From an uncultured Clostridia bacterium (GTDB lineage: Bacteria > Bacillota_A > Clostridia > Christensenellales > Aristaeellaceae), in contig CAMBWJ010000075.1 in NCBI GenBank assembly GCA_945871545.1, positions 1 through 7,638 of the forward strand: 7,638 bases of DNA, written 5' to 3'. The position numbers and the translations under genes were made by a program. Shown here piece by piece: positions 1-5,681 of this stretch. Below the pieces are notes generated by a model. That model was not told the DNA's origin, did not search any database, and saw nothing but the letters and a program-made list of their open reading frames with translations. Positions within the stretch are counted from its first letter, which is position 1, and each line of letters starts with the position of its first letter.

Positions 1-2
1 CC

Positions 3-872
3 CGCAACATGATGCCGCCCGGGCCGGTTCTGGCGAATGATGTCGTCCGCTACAGCTTCACCGGCAAGGCATCCCATGCAGCGGCGGCACCGGAGGCGGG
101 AAGGAGCGCGCTTGACGCGCTTGAGCTGATGAACATCGGGGTTCAGTTTCTCCGAGAGCATATGCCGTCGACGGCCAGAATCCACTATGCCATTACGGAT
201 GCCGGCGGAAACTCGCCCAATATCGTTCAGCCCCACGCGTCCGCGCTGTATCAGATCAGGGCGCCCTTTGCCCCTGAGCTTGCACAGTTGGTTGAGCGGG
301 TCAACAACATCGCAAGAGGCGCAGCCCTGATGACCGACACGCAGGTGGACATCCGGTTCCTGAAGGGAACCAGCAATACCGTGCTGATTCCCGCGCTGGA
401 CGAGGTCATGTACAACAACATGTGCGAGATCCCCAACCCTGTTGCGCATGCGCAGGATTTGGCGTTTGCGAACGAGATCGCCAAAACGCAGAATCCCGAG
501 CTGCCCGAGCGCGCGTTTGACCTCAAGGTCAAGCCCTTCAGCAAAGCGGGCAACGTGCCCATCCCGGGCTCGTCGGATACCGGCGATGTGAGCTGGGTCT
601 GCCCGGTTTCGCAGTGCGCCGCGAGCACCTGGCCGGCGGGAACAGCCGCCCACACCTGGCAGGCCGTCGCCTGCGGCAAGAGCGACTTTGCGCACAGGGG
701 CATGCTGTATGCGGGCCAGGTCCTCGCTGCAACGGCGGTGGACGTCTGCGATCATCCCGAAATCATCGCCGAGGCCTGGAAGCAGCTGAAGGAGAAGACG
801 GGCAACAATCCCTATCACTGCCCGATTCCGCCGGAAATCACGCCGGAGCTTCTCGAGTCTGAAACAACCTGA
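3..872 (+). CDS. M20-family amidohydrolase, AbgB-like, C-terminal part (5' end outside window)
   Basis: This is the C-terminal ~290 residues of a zinc-dependent M20 peptidase/amidohydrolase of the AbgB type (p-aminobenzoyl-glutamate hydrolase subunit B; family length about 480 residues). Such cytosolic enzymes cleave amide bonds of acyl- or aroyl-amino acids. The frame is open to the left edge, so the Met codons at 9 and 12 are internal. Counting from the Met at 9, the dimerisation (lid) domain spans about residues 15-115, with FTGKASHAAAAPEAGRSALD, HYAITDAGGNSPNIVQ and LYQIRAP as close AbgB signatures. The catalytic domain resumes with SSDTGDVSW (188-196) and GTAAHTWQ (211-218), where His215 is the expected late metal or substrate ligand. 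The tail NPYHCPIPPEITP is also AbgB-like. The metal-binding N-terminal half is outside the window. Family assignment is firm; the true substrate is unknown, since many Bacillota paralogues do not act on aminobenzoyl-glutamate. A strong terminator follows 27 bases after the stop. Confidence 0.92.
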   Translation, partial: RNMMPPGPVLANDVVRYSFTGKASHAAAAPEAGRSALDALELMNIGVQFLREHMPSTARIHYAITDAGGNSPNIVQPHASALYQIRAPFAPELAQLVERVNNIARGAALMTDTQVDIRFLKGTSNTVLIPALDEVMYNNMCEIPNPVAHAQDLAFANEIAKTQNPELPERAFDLKVKPFSKAGNVPIPGSSDTGDVSWVCPVSQCAASTWPAGTAAHTWQAVACGKSDFAHRGMLYAGQVLAATAVDVCDHPEIIAEAWKQLKEKTGNNPYHCPIPPEITPELLESETT

Positions 873-899
873 ACGCCGCGTTTTTGCAGAATCTGACAT

Positions 900-965
900 G
901 CTCCCTATAGAGCAGACACCCGGAATCACAGGGATTCCGGGACTGCGCTATGGGGAGCTTTTTTT
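900..965 (+). terminator. Rho-independent terminator after the amidohydrolase gene
   Basis: The structure is a long, almost continuous hairpin. Outer arms 900-910 (GCTCCCTATAG) and 948-958 pair with one G-U. A middle GCAG/CTGC helix (912-915 with 943-946) follows, then a perfect 9-bp inner stem, CCCGGAATC (919-927) with GATTCCGGG (933-941), around a 5-base loop. Seven T residues (959-965) come directly after the 3' arm. This ends the amidohydrolase transcript and insulates it from the next gene set. Confidence 0.93.
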
Positions 966-1003
966 GTGTTCAATGTGGGATAGAGCGTGCTATTTGAGTG
1001 TTT

Positions 1004-1165
1004 ATACTAATTCTTGTTAAAATGGCCTAATCCGCGCACCATCTTTTCCGCTCTGACTTTGCCTTGTTCCGTTCAACGTACCTCCAGTACGCCTCACTTC
1101 ACTCGGCTTCGTCAGAGCGAAAAATCTGATGCACTCTATTAGGCATTTTAACTGCGAATTAGTAT
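1004..1165. repeat. 162-bp imperfect palindromic intergenic element (MITE/REP-like)
   Basis: The whole block is one nested inverted repeat centred near 1084. The outer 28-base arms (1004-1031 and 1138-1165) match as ATACTAATTC...GTTAAAATG...CCTAAT, apart from a short mismatched patch and two single-base indels. The next layer (about 1033-1055 against 1114-1136) still pairs and ends in the perfect pair CGCTCTGAC (1049-1057) / GTCAGAGCG (1111-1119). The centre is a small hairpin, CGTAC (1077-1081), loop CTCCA, GTACG (1087-1091). The inner 24 bases on each side are only partly complementary but equal in length. It contains no convincing coding sequence. Terminal inverted repeats with nested symmetry suggest a non-autonomous mobile repeat or a structured RNA/DNA element; copy number cannot be seen here. 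No clear target-site duplication is visible. The flanking 966-1003 and 1166-1231 show no other feature. Confidence 0.75.
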
Positions 1166-1231
1166 TAGTGCAGCATGCTCCTTTTCCGGTGAGGCATATG
1201 CAAATTCTCAACCTCAAATTGGAAAAACTGC

Positions 1232-1259
1232 TTGCACAAGCTAGTACAAACGTGCTAAT
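1232..1259 (+). promoter_or_regulatory. Putative promoter of the FAD-oxidoreductase operon
   Basis: A -35-like TTGCAC (1232-1237) is followed 16 bases later by GCTAAT (1254-1259), which matches 4 of 6 bases of the -10 consensus. Transcription would start near 1266, giving a leader of only about 25 bases before the ATG at 1290. The first operator-like dyad fills the spacer and the second covers the predicted start site, as expected of a repressed promoter. The -10 is weak, so the exact hexamers are uncertain. Confidence 0.5.
1242..1257. promoter_or_regulatory. Operator-like dyad, copy 1 (imperfect)
   Basis: TAGTACAAACGTGCTA is an imperfect version of the downstream dyad at 1268-1283: 14 of 16 bases are identical, and the flanking C at 1241 is shared. 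It lies between the proposed -35 and -10. Two tandem dyads 26 bases apart, start to start, are typical of sites for a dimeric helix-turn-helix regulator such as a GntR- or LacI-type repressor. The regulator family is not determined, and no regulator gene is present in the window. Confidence 0.65.
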
Positions 1260-1267
1260 AAACTGTC

Positions 1268-1283
1268 TAGTACAAATGTACTA
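1268..1283. promoter_or_regulatory. Operator-like dyad, copy 2 (perfect palindrome arms)
   Basis: The site has two perfect 7-base arms, TAGTACA (1268-1274) and TGTACTA (1277-1283), separated by AA. It covers the predicted transcription start and ends 6 bases before the ATG at 1290. Together with copy 1 it probably binds a repressor that senses a substrate or intermediate of the pathway encoded downstream. The repeat is visible directly; its role is inferred from position. Confidence 0.7.
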
Positions 1284-1289
1284 TCAACC

Positions 1290-2168
1290 ATGAGGAGGAG
1301 AATCAAGCCTATATCTAAACTGATGAGCAGACGAGCATTTCTCAAAGCTGCAGCAGTCGGCACGGCGAGCGTGGCAGGCGCGGGCCTGCTTGCACCGCTT
1401 GGCGTCGTTGCAGAGGAAGCACCGGCAGTCCAAACGTCCACAGACGAGAGTGGCATCCGTTGGGATTACGAGGCGGATGTTGTCGTGCTCGGCGCCGGCG
1501 GATCGGGACTTCCCGCTGCGCTGAGGGCCCAGGACGAAGGTCTTTCCGTGCTGATTGTCGAGGGCAACTACGACGTCGGCGGCCGCGCGGCGCTCTCCGG
1601 CGGCAACCTGCATTCCGGCTGCGGAACGGAGATCCAGAAGAAATATGGTATTGAAGACAGTGCGGATCAGTACTACATTGACCACACGACGCCGCTGACA
1701 CTGGAATCCCGCTACAACGACCGTGAGTATGTGAGAGCTGTTGCAGACTACATGGCTGAAGCCTACGAGTATATTCTGGCCAAGGGCGTGATCATCAAGG
1801 ATGTCGAACCGATGCATCAGACGGATTATACCGAGGGCGGCAGCTCTCCGGAAACGGTGGGCCGCTGGACGTACTGCGATCAGGATGCAGAGGACTGGGT
1901 CTCCTATGCGGACGGAATCGCACCCTCGCAGGGCGGCATCTATCGGGAGGGCATTGCGCTCACAAGGCCTCTGGAGCGTACCTTCCGCAAAAACGGCGGT
2001 CAGATTCTGCTGAACTACCATATGGACAAAATCTTCCGTGAGGGCAACCTGTCCGGCCGCGTGCTGGGCATCGAGGCTCATTATACGCCAACGATTCTTC
2101 CGGGCGAAACGGAGCCGATGAAGAGCCTGTGGAGCGAGGGCAATATCGACTCCACGGAACAGACCATT
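1290..2168 (+). pseudogene. Tat-signal FAD-dependent oxidoreductase (fumarate-reductase flavoprotein-like), 3' truncated
   Basis: This is the N-terminal half of an exported flavoprotein reductase of the fumarate reductase/succinate dehydrogenase flavoprotein superfamily. A twin-arginine signal starts it: SRRAFLK at residues 13-19, a small hydrophobic stretch to about 38, and likely cleavage near VVA-EE (39-43). The FAD Rossmann motif VVLGAGGSGLPAAL is at 65-78 (GAGGSG 68-73), with Glu91 as the expected ribose-binding acid and GGRAALSGG (97-105) as the typical FAD loop. Family-like sequence runs to ...GNIDSTEQTI (about residue 293). It should then enter a beta strand and an ATGG motif, but the DNA changes to uxuA sequence in another frame, so the open frame runs on as an unrelated tail and stops at 2310-2312. 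Most of the capping domain and the C-terminal FAD part are missing, so the product should be inactive. The start is uncertain: AGGAGG (1293-1298) lies just after the ATG at 1290 and 24 bases before the in-frame ATG at 1323. The electron acceptor reduced by the intact protein is unknown. Confidence 0.8.
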
Positions 2169-2173
2169 CCGTT

Positions 2174-2419
2174 CAGCGCATCAGCTACATTCACTTCAGA
2201 AATGTCCGCAGCAAGATCCCGTGCTATGACGAGGTCTTCCTTGACGAGGGCGATATCGACATGCTGGCGGCGCTTCGGCAGCTTCAGCGGCTTGAATTCG
2301 ATGGCGTGCTGATTCCCGATCACACGCCGCTGATTGACGGCAAGGCGCCCTGGGGAACCGGCATGGCCTTTGCGCTGGGCTATATGCGCGCGGCCTTCCA
2401 GATGCTGGGCATCGACTGA
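2174..2419 (+). pseudogene. uxuA: Mannonate dehydratase C-terminal remnant
   Basis: The last 81 codons of a UxuA-type mannonate dehydratase are visible, starting with QRISYIHFRNVRSKIP and continuing through CYDEVFLDEGDIDM, FDGVLIPDHTP and WGTGMAFALGYMRAAFQ. UxuA converts D-mannonate to 2-keto-3-deoxygluconate in glucuronate/fructuronate catabolism. The family is about 350-390 residues long, so roughly the first 270 residues, including most of the metal-binding TIM barrel, are absent. No start codon or ribosome site of its own precedes it: the upstream bases belong to the FAD oxidoreductase gene in a different frame. The fragment ends 23 bases before the SDR start, as in intact uxuA-SDR operons. 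The family call rests on the HFRNV...DEGDIDM...PDHTP pattern and is strong. Confidence 0.85.
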
Positions 2420-2442
2420 GCTGCGAAGTGGAGGAGATCATC

Positions 2443-3213
2443 ATGGTCAATGCGTTTGAGAAGGCATTCAGCCTTGAGGGGGAGCTGGCGCTGATCACCG
2501 GCGGCGGAACCGGCCTGGGCTTTGCGATGGCCAAGTGCTTTGTGCAGGCAGGCGCGCGTGTCGTCATCGCGGGCAGACGTGAGGATGTTCTGGCGGAAGC
2601 TGTCCGGGAGCTCGGCCCGAAAGCGGCATACCGGGTATTTGATGTCACGGATACGGCGCATGCGGTTTCCTTTGTCGAGGAGCTGAGCCGCGAGATGGGG
2701 CCGGTGACGATTCTGGTCAACAACGCCGGACGTCATTGCAAAAAGCCCATGCTGGATGTGACGCAGGAGGACCTGCAGGCGGTGCTGGATGTTCACCCGC
2801 TGGGCGCTTTTGCGCTGACGAAGGCGGTTGTTCCGGCCATGCTTGAGCGCGGGAAGGGCAGCATTCTCTTGATCTCGTCCATGTCCGCCTATCTGGGCAT
2901 GACGCAGGTCAGCGCATACAGCGCTGCGAAGTCCGCCGTGCTGGGCCTTGTGAAGACGCTGTCCGGCGATCTGGCGGACAAGGGCATCCGCGTCAACGCG
3001 ATTGCGCCCGGCTTCATCGACACGCCCATGTTCCGCAAGGCGGTGGAGACGGACATTCCGCGTCAGCAGAAGATCATCGGCCACACGCCGATGGGCTGCT
3101 ACGGCGATCCGATGGATATCGGCTGGGCAGCCGTCTATCTGGCTTCTCCCGCCGCCCGATTTGTGACGGGCATCTGCCTGCCGGTAGACGGAGGCTGCAG
3201 CATCGGCTTCTGA
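2443..3213 (+). CDS. SDR-family oxidoreductase, probable fructuronate reductase-type (UxuB/YjmF-like)
   Basis: This is a classical short-chain dehydrogenase/reductase of 256 residues, full length for the family. Counting from the ATG at 2443, the nucleotide-binding motif TGGGTGLG is at 19-26, the acidic DV at 67-68, NNAG at 93-96, catalytic Ser146 in LISSMSAY, and Tyr159/Lys163 in YSAAK. IRVNAIAPGF and the C-terminal FVTGICLPVDGG are standard. The SSMSAY..MT.V.AYSAAK stretch and QKIIGHTPM closely resemble the SDR of the Bacillus uxu operon, and the uxuA remnant just upstream fits reduction of fructuronate to mannonate or a related keto-sugar acid step. The Asn of the Asn-Ser-Tyr-Lys tetrad is His118 here (DVHPLGAF), a substitution seen in some other SDRs. 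The start at 2443 has GGAGG (2430-2434) at 8 bases; a GTG at 2428 overlaps that site and is unlikely. Substrate assignment is inference; KduD-like or other polyol activity is possible. Confidence 0.88.
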   Translation: MVNAFEKAFSLEGELALITGGGTGLGFAMAKCFVQAGARVVIAGRREDVLAEAVRELGPKAAYRVFDVTDTAHAVSFVEELSREMGPVTILVNNAGRHCKKPMLDVTQEDLQAVLDVHPLGAFALTKAVVPAMLERGKGSILLISSMSAYLGMTQVSAYSAAKSAVLGLVKTLSGDLADKGIRVNAIAPGFIDTPMFRKAVETDIPRQQKIIGHTPMGCYGDPMDIGWAAVYLASPAARFVTGICLPVDGGCSIGF

Positions 3214-3360
3214 TGCGGCTTGCGAAGAAAGCCATCAGAGGGCTCTGTTCAGCGTCATGCGGGACTATCAGCGCCTGGTCCAAAGGCCGGGCGGGAAGCG
3301 GGCGCAATATGATGCTGTACATGGTGAAACCAAAGAGACAGATGACAAGGAGGGCATACC

Positions 3361-4074
3361 ATGGCTGCCTGGAACAACGATCATGAAATGTTTGAACTGA
3401 TGAAGGAGAAGCTGTACACGCCTGTTGTCGGCGATATCCTCGACCAAATGGGGTACAAGCACCAGTTTCTGCCCGCGCCGATTCGCCCGCTGGCAGCGCA
3501 GGTGCCGGTGGACTCGTACAGGCCGGAAGGCGAACAGAAGGACAACCGCCTGAAGGTTGCCGGCTATGCCTGCACGGTTCTTGAAAACGATATCTATGCG
3601 TATCCGGAAGAGAAGCCGTTTGGATACATGACCGAAGCGCTGGATGATCTGAAGCCTGACGAGATTTACATCGCAACGGGTGCGCACAACAGTGCCCTGT
3701 GGGGTGAGCTGCTGACGGCCTGCGCGAAGGCCCGCGGTGCGGTTGGTGCTGTGCTCGATGGCTATACGCGCGATACGCCCAAGGTGATTGAGCAGAACTT
3801 CCCTGTTTTCTGTACTGGCACCTGGGCGCAGGACTCGTCCGTGAGGACCTATGTCTTCAAGTGGCGCTGTCCCATCGAAATCGGGCAGGTCACGATTCAC
3901 AACGGCGACATTGTTTTCGGAAACATCGATGGCGTATTGATTATACCGAAGGCGGTCGCCTGCGAGGTCATTGAGAAGGCATTGATCAAGGCCAGCACGG
4001 AGAAGACCATGCGCAAGGCGATTGAGGAGGGCATACTGGTCACCGAGGCGTTTGCCCGGTTCGGCGTTCTGTAA
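3361..4074 (+). CDS. RraA / HMG-aldolase family protein
   Basis: This 237-residue protein belongs to the RraA-like superfamily, which includes class II 4-hydroxy-4-methyl-2-oxoglutarate (HMG) aldolases, oxaloacetate decarboxylases and the RNase E inhibitor RraA. The active-site signature is complete: GELL (115-118), the ARGAVGAVLDG segment (124-134) and the metal/substrate pair Arg137-Asp138 in DGYTRD. The C-terminal GDIVFGNIDGVLIIPK (182-197) matches the family's GDxVxGDxDGVxxIP motif. Retention of Arg-Asp favours an aldolase/decarboxylase over a pure RNase E regulator. AAGGAGGG (3346-3354) ends 6 bases before the ATG. It lies 147 bases after the SDR stop, with no clear terminator or promoter between, so it may be the last gene of the sugar-acid operon. 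A lyase step on a keto-acid intermediate is plausible but not proven. Confidence 0.88.
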   Translation: MAAWNNDHEMFELMKEKLYTPVVGDILDQMGYKHQFLPAPIRPLAAQVPVDSYRPEGEQKDNRLKVAGYACTVLENDIYAYPEEKPFGYMTEALDDLKPDEIYIATGAHNSALWGELLTACAKARGAVGAVLDGYTRDTPKVIEQNFPVFCTGTWAQDSSVRTYVFKWRCPIEIGQVTIHNGDIVFGNIDGVLIIPKAVACEVIEKALIKASTEKTMRKAIEEGILVTEAFARFGVL

Positions 4075-4128
4075 TACATACAGATTGTGCTGGACAACGG
4101 TCGTTCCTGCCCTCTCAATCAGGACATG

Positions 4129-4165
4129 AAAAGCCTCCCGCCGCATATGCAGCAGGAGGCGTTCC
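4129..4165. terminator. Possible bidirectional terminator between convergent genes
   Basis: GCCTCC (4133-4138) pairs with GGAGGC (4155-4160), and an inner GC/GC pair encloses a GCATATGC-containing loop. On the plus strand the arm is followed by GTTCCTTTT. On the minus strand it is followed by TTTT (complement of 4129-4132). It lies between the stop of the rraA-like gene and the stop of the minus-strand permease. The T tracts are short, so termination strength in either direction is uncertain. Confidence 0.65.
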
Positions 4166-4184
4166 TTTTGCGTTTTTTCTTCGC

Positions 4185-5498
4185 TCAGCGTTCCTTCTTG
4201 CCGTTGGAGTAGTCGCTGGAGAAGGTGTAGTCCTTGCCCGGGAGGATGGCGTTGACCACGATGCCGACGATGGCCGCCACGGCCAGGCCGGAGAACTTGA
4301 GGGTGATCGCGCCGGCCGTGAAGGAAATCGCGCCGGCGGCGGAGAAGGTGATGCCCAGACCCAGGGAGAGGATCAGGGAGACGACGATGACGTTGCGGCT
4401 CTGCGCGAGGTCAACGTGGTTTTCCACCAGGTTGCGCACGCCGATGGCGGAGATCATGCCGTAGAGGATCAGGGAGACGCCGCCGATGGTGCCCGCCGGC
4501 ATCGCCGAGACGAGCGCGGAGAACTTCGGGCAGAAGGAGGCGATGATCGCGAAGATGGCCGCGATGCGGACCACGCGCGGGTCATACACCTTGGTCAGCG
4601 CCAGCACGCCGGTGTTCTCGCCATAGGTGGTGTTCGCCGGGGCGCCGAAGAGGGATGCCAGCGCGGTGGCCAGGCCGTCGCCCAGCAGGGTGCGGTGCAG
4701 GCCCGGATTCTCGATGAAGTTCTCGCCCACGGTGGAGGAGATGGCGCAGATGTCGCCGATGTGCTCGATCATGGTCGCAAACGCGATGGGCATGATCGCG
4801 ATGATCGCGGTGACGAGCAGGTTGACGTCGCAGTTGCCGATGAGGGAGAAGACGGTGTTCTCAAACCTGACCGGCAGGCCGATCCATGCGGCATTGGCTA
4901 CGCCGGAGAAATCCACCTGGCCCAGCAGCGCGGCGAAGACGTAGGAGACGAGCACACCCATCAGGATCGGGATGATCTTCAGCATGCCCTTGCCCCAGAT
5001 GTTGAAGATGACGACGGTGATGATCGCCAGTAGCGCTACGGCCCAGTTGCCGGTGCAGTTGTTGATGGCGGAATTGGCCAGCGTCATGCCGATGCAGATG
5101 ATGATCGGGCCGGTGACGACCGGCGGGAAGAAGCTCATGACCTTCTGGGTGCCAAAGCTCTTGACCAGAGCGGCCAGCACCAGGTACAGCAACGCGGAGC
5201 AGGCCACGCCCACGCAGGCGTAGGGCAGCAGCGCGGCCTCGCCGTTCGGTGCGATGGCGGCATAGCCGGCCAGGAAGGCGAACGAGCTGCCCAGGAACGC
5301 CGGAACCCTGCCCTTCACCAGGAAGTGGAACAGCAGGGTGCCCAGACCCGCAAACAGCAGGGTCGCGGATACGCTCAGGCCGGTCAGCGCAGGCACAAGC
5401 ACGGTGGCGCCAAACATGGCGAACATGTGCTGCAGACCCAGGATGAGCATCTTCGGCACGCCGAGCTGGCGCGCGTCGCGGATACCTTGATTCTCCAT
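4185..5498 (-). CDS. uraA: NCS2 nucleobase:cation symporter, uracil permease-like (UraA/PyrP)
   Basis: This is a polytopic inner-membrane permease of the nucleobase-cation symporter-2 family, which imports uracil (or xanthine/urate in relatives) with protons. The length, 437 residues from the preferred start, is normal, and the protein is hydrophobic throughout, consistent with 14 helices. The N-terminal LGLQHMFAMFGATVLVP is a family hallmark. The two substrate-site motifs are present: IEHIGD (Glu245 from the second Met) and NTTYGENTGVLALT (289-302, Glu294), corresponding to Glu241 and Glu290 of E. coli UraA. Where UraA has His245 this protein has Asp, as do many Bacillota members. The short ENTG motif favours uracil over xanthine. 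Start choice: AGGAG (complement of 5507-5511) is 8 bases from the ATG at 5498 but only 2 from the ATG at 5504. The gene is divergent from a PsuK-like kinase, supporting pyrimidine salvage. No PyrR-type attenuator is seen in the leader. Confidence 0.92.
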   Translation of the reverse strand: MENQGIRDARQLGVPKMLILGLQHMFAMFGATVLVPALTGLSVSATLLFAGLGTLLFHFLVKGRVPAFLGSSFAFLAGYAAIAPNGEAALLPYACVGVACSALLYLVLAALVKSFGTQKVMSFFPPVVTGPIIICIGMTLANSAINNCTGNWAVALLAIITVVIFNIWGKGMLKIIPILMGVLVSYVFAALLGQVDFSGVANAAWIGLPVRFENTVFSLIGNCDVNLLVTAIIAIMPIAFATMIEHIGDICAISSTVGENFIENPGLHRTLLGDGLATALASLFGAPANTTYGENTGVLALTKVYDPRVVRIAAIFAIIASFCPKFSALVSAMPAGTIGGVSLILYGMISAIGVRNLVENHVDLAQSRNVIVVSLILSLGLGITFSAAGAISFTAGAITLKFSGLAVAAIVGIVVNAILPGKDYTFSSDYSNGKKER

Positions 5499-5530
5499 AA
5501 TCATGACTCCTTTAGTATGAATTTTAAGCC

Positions 5531-5550
5531 AAGCAAACTTGCATTTGCTT
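5531..5550. promoter_or_regulatory. Perfect 7-bp dyad at the predicted start of the permease transcript
   Basis: AAGCAAA (5531-5537), spacer CTTGCA, TTTGCTT (5544-5550) form a perfect inverted repeat. With the permease promoter at 5558-5586, transcription should begin near 5551, so the dyad covers about +1 to +20. It could be a repressor operator overlapping the start site or a 5'-terminal hairpin that stabilises the mRNA. There is no T run, so it is not a terminator. Confidence 0.6.
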
Positions 5551-5557
5551 CGTCGAT

Positions 5558-5586
5558 ATTATACGGGAAACCGGCGCGGAATGCAA
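5558..5586 (-). promoter_or_regulatory. Promoter of the uracil permease gene
   Basis: On the minus strand, TTGCAT (5586-5581) and a perfect TATAAT (5563-5558) are separated by exactly 17 bases. This is a near-consensus housekeeping sigma promoter. The predicted leader to the ATG at 5498 is about 53 bases and begins with the dyad at 5531-5550. Confidence 0.88.
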
Positions 5587-5606
5587 GAGCTGAATCATGC
5601 TTTCCC

Positions 5607-5635
5607 TTGTCTTTTGGATGGAAAAAGGGTACAAT
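5607..5635 (+). promoter_or_regulatory. Promoter of the PfkB/PsuK-like kinase gene
   Basis: TTGTCT (5607-5612) and TACAAT (5630-5635) are separated by 17 bases, each with one or two departures from consensus. Transcription should start near 5642, about 40 bases before the ATG. The -35 is only 20 bases from the -35 of the divergent permease promoter, so one regulator could act on both. Confidence 0.82.
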
Positions 5636-5681
5636 ATATAAGGATAGACAACGGCATATCACGCGCAAAGGAGAAGAGGGT

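Noticed and set aside
251..703. Minus-strand 150-codon open frame over the amidohydrolase
   Set aside because: It is antisense to a strongly conserved AbgB-like protein and has no supporting signals.
1004..1165. CRISPR array or attachment site at the palindromic block
   Set aside because: There are no direct repeats with regular spacers and no adjacent integrase; the symmetry is inverted, not tandem.
1017..1217. Minus-strand 66-codon open frame across the palindromic element
   Set aside because: It is produced by the inverted repeat, has no ribosome site and no recognisable protein features.
3213..3386. 57-codon plus-strand open frame between the SDR and rraA-like genes
   Set aside because: No ribosome site at the right distance, no recognisable features, and it runs out of frame into the rraA-like gene.
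4416..5033. Plus-strand 205-codon open frame opposite the permease gene
   Set aside because: It is an antisense shadow of a clear NCS2 permease, and its Asp/Gly/Arg-rich composition mirrors hydrophobic codons.
5325..5681. Upstream in-frame extension of the PfkB kinase
   Set aside because: It overlaps the permease coding region and both promoters, and the family's N-terminus and a good ribosome site place the start at 5682.
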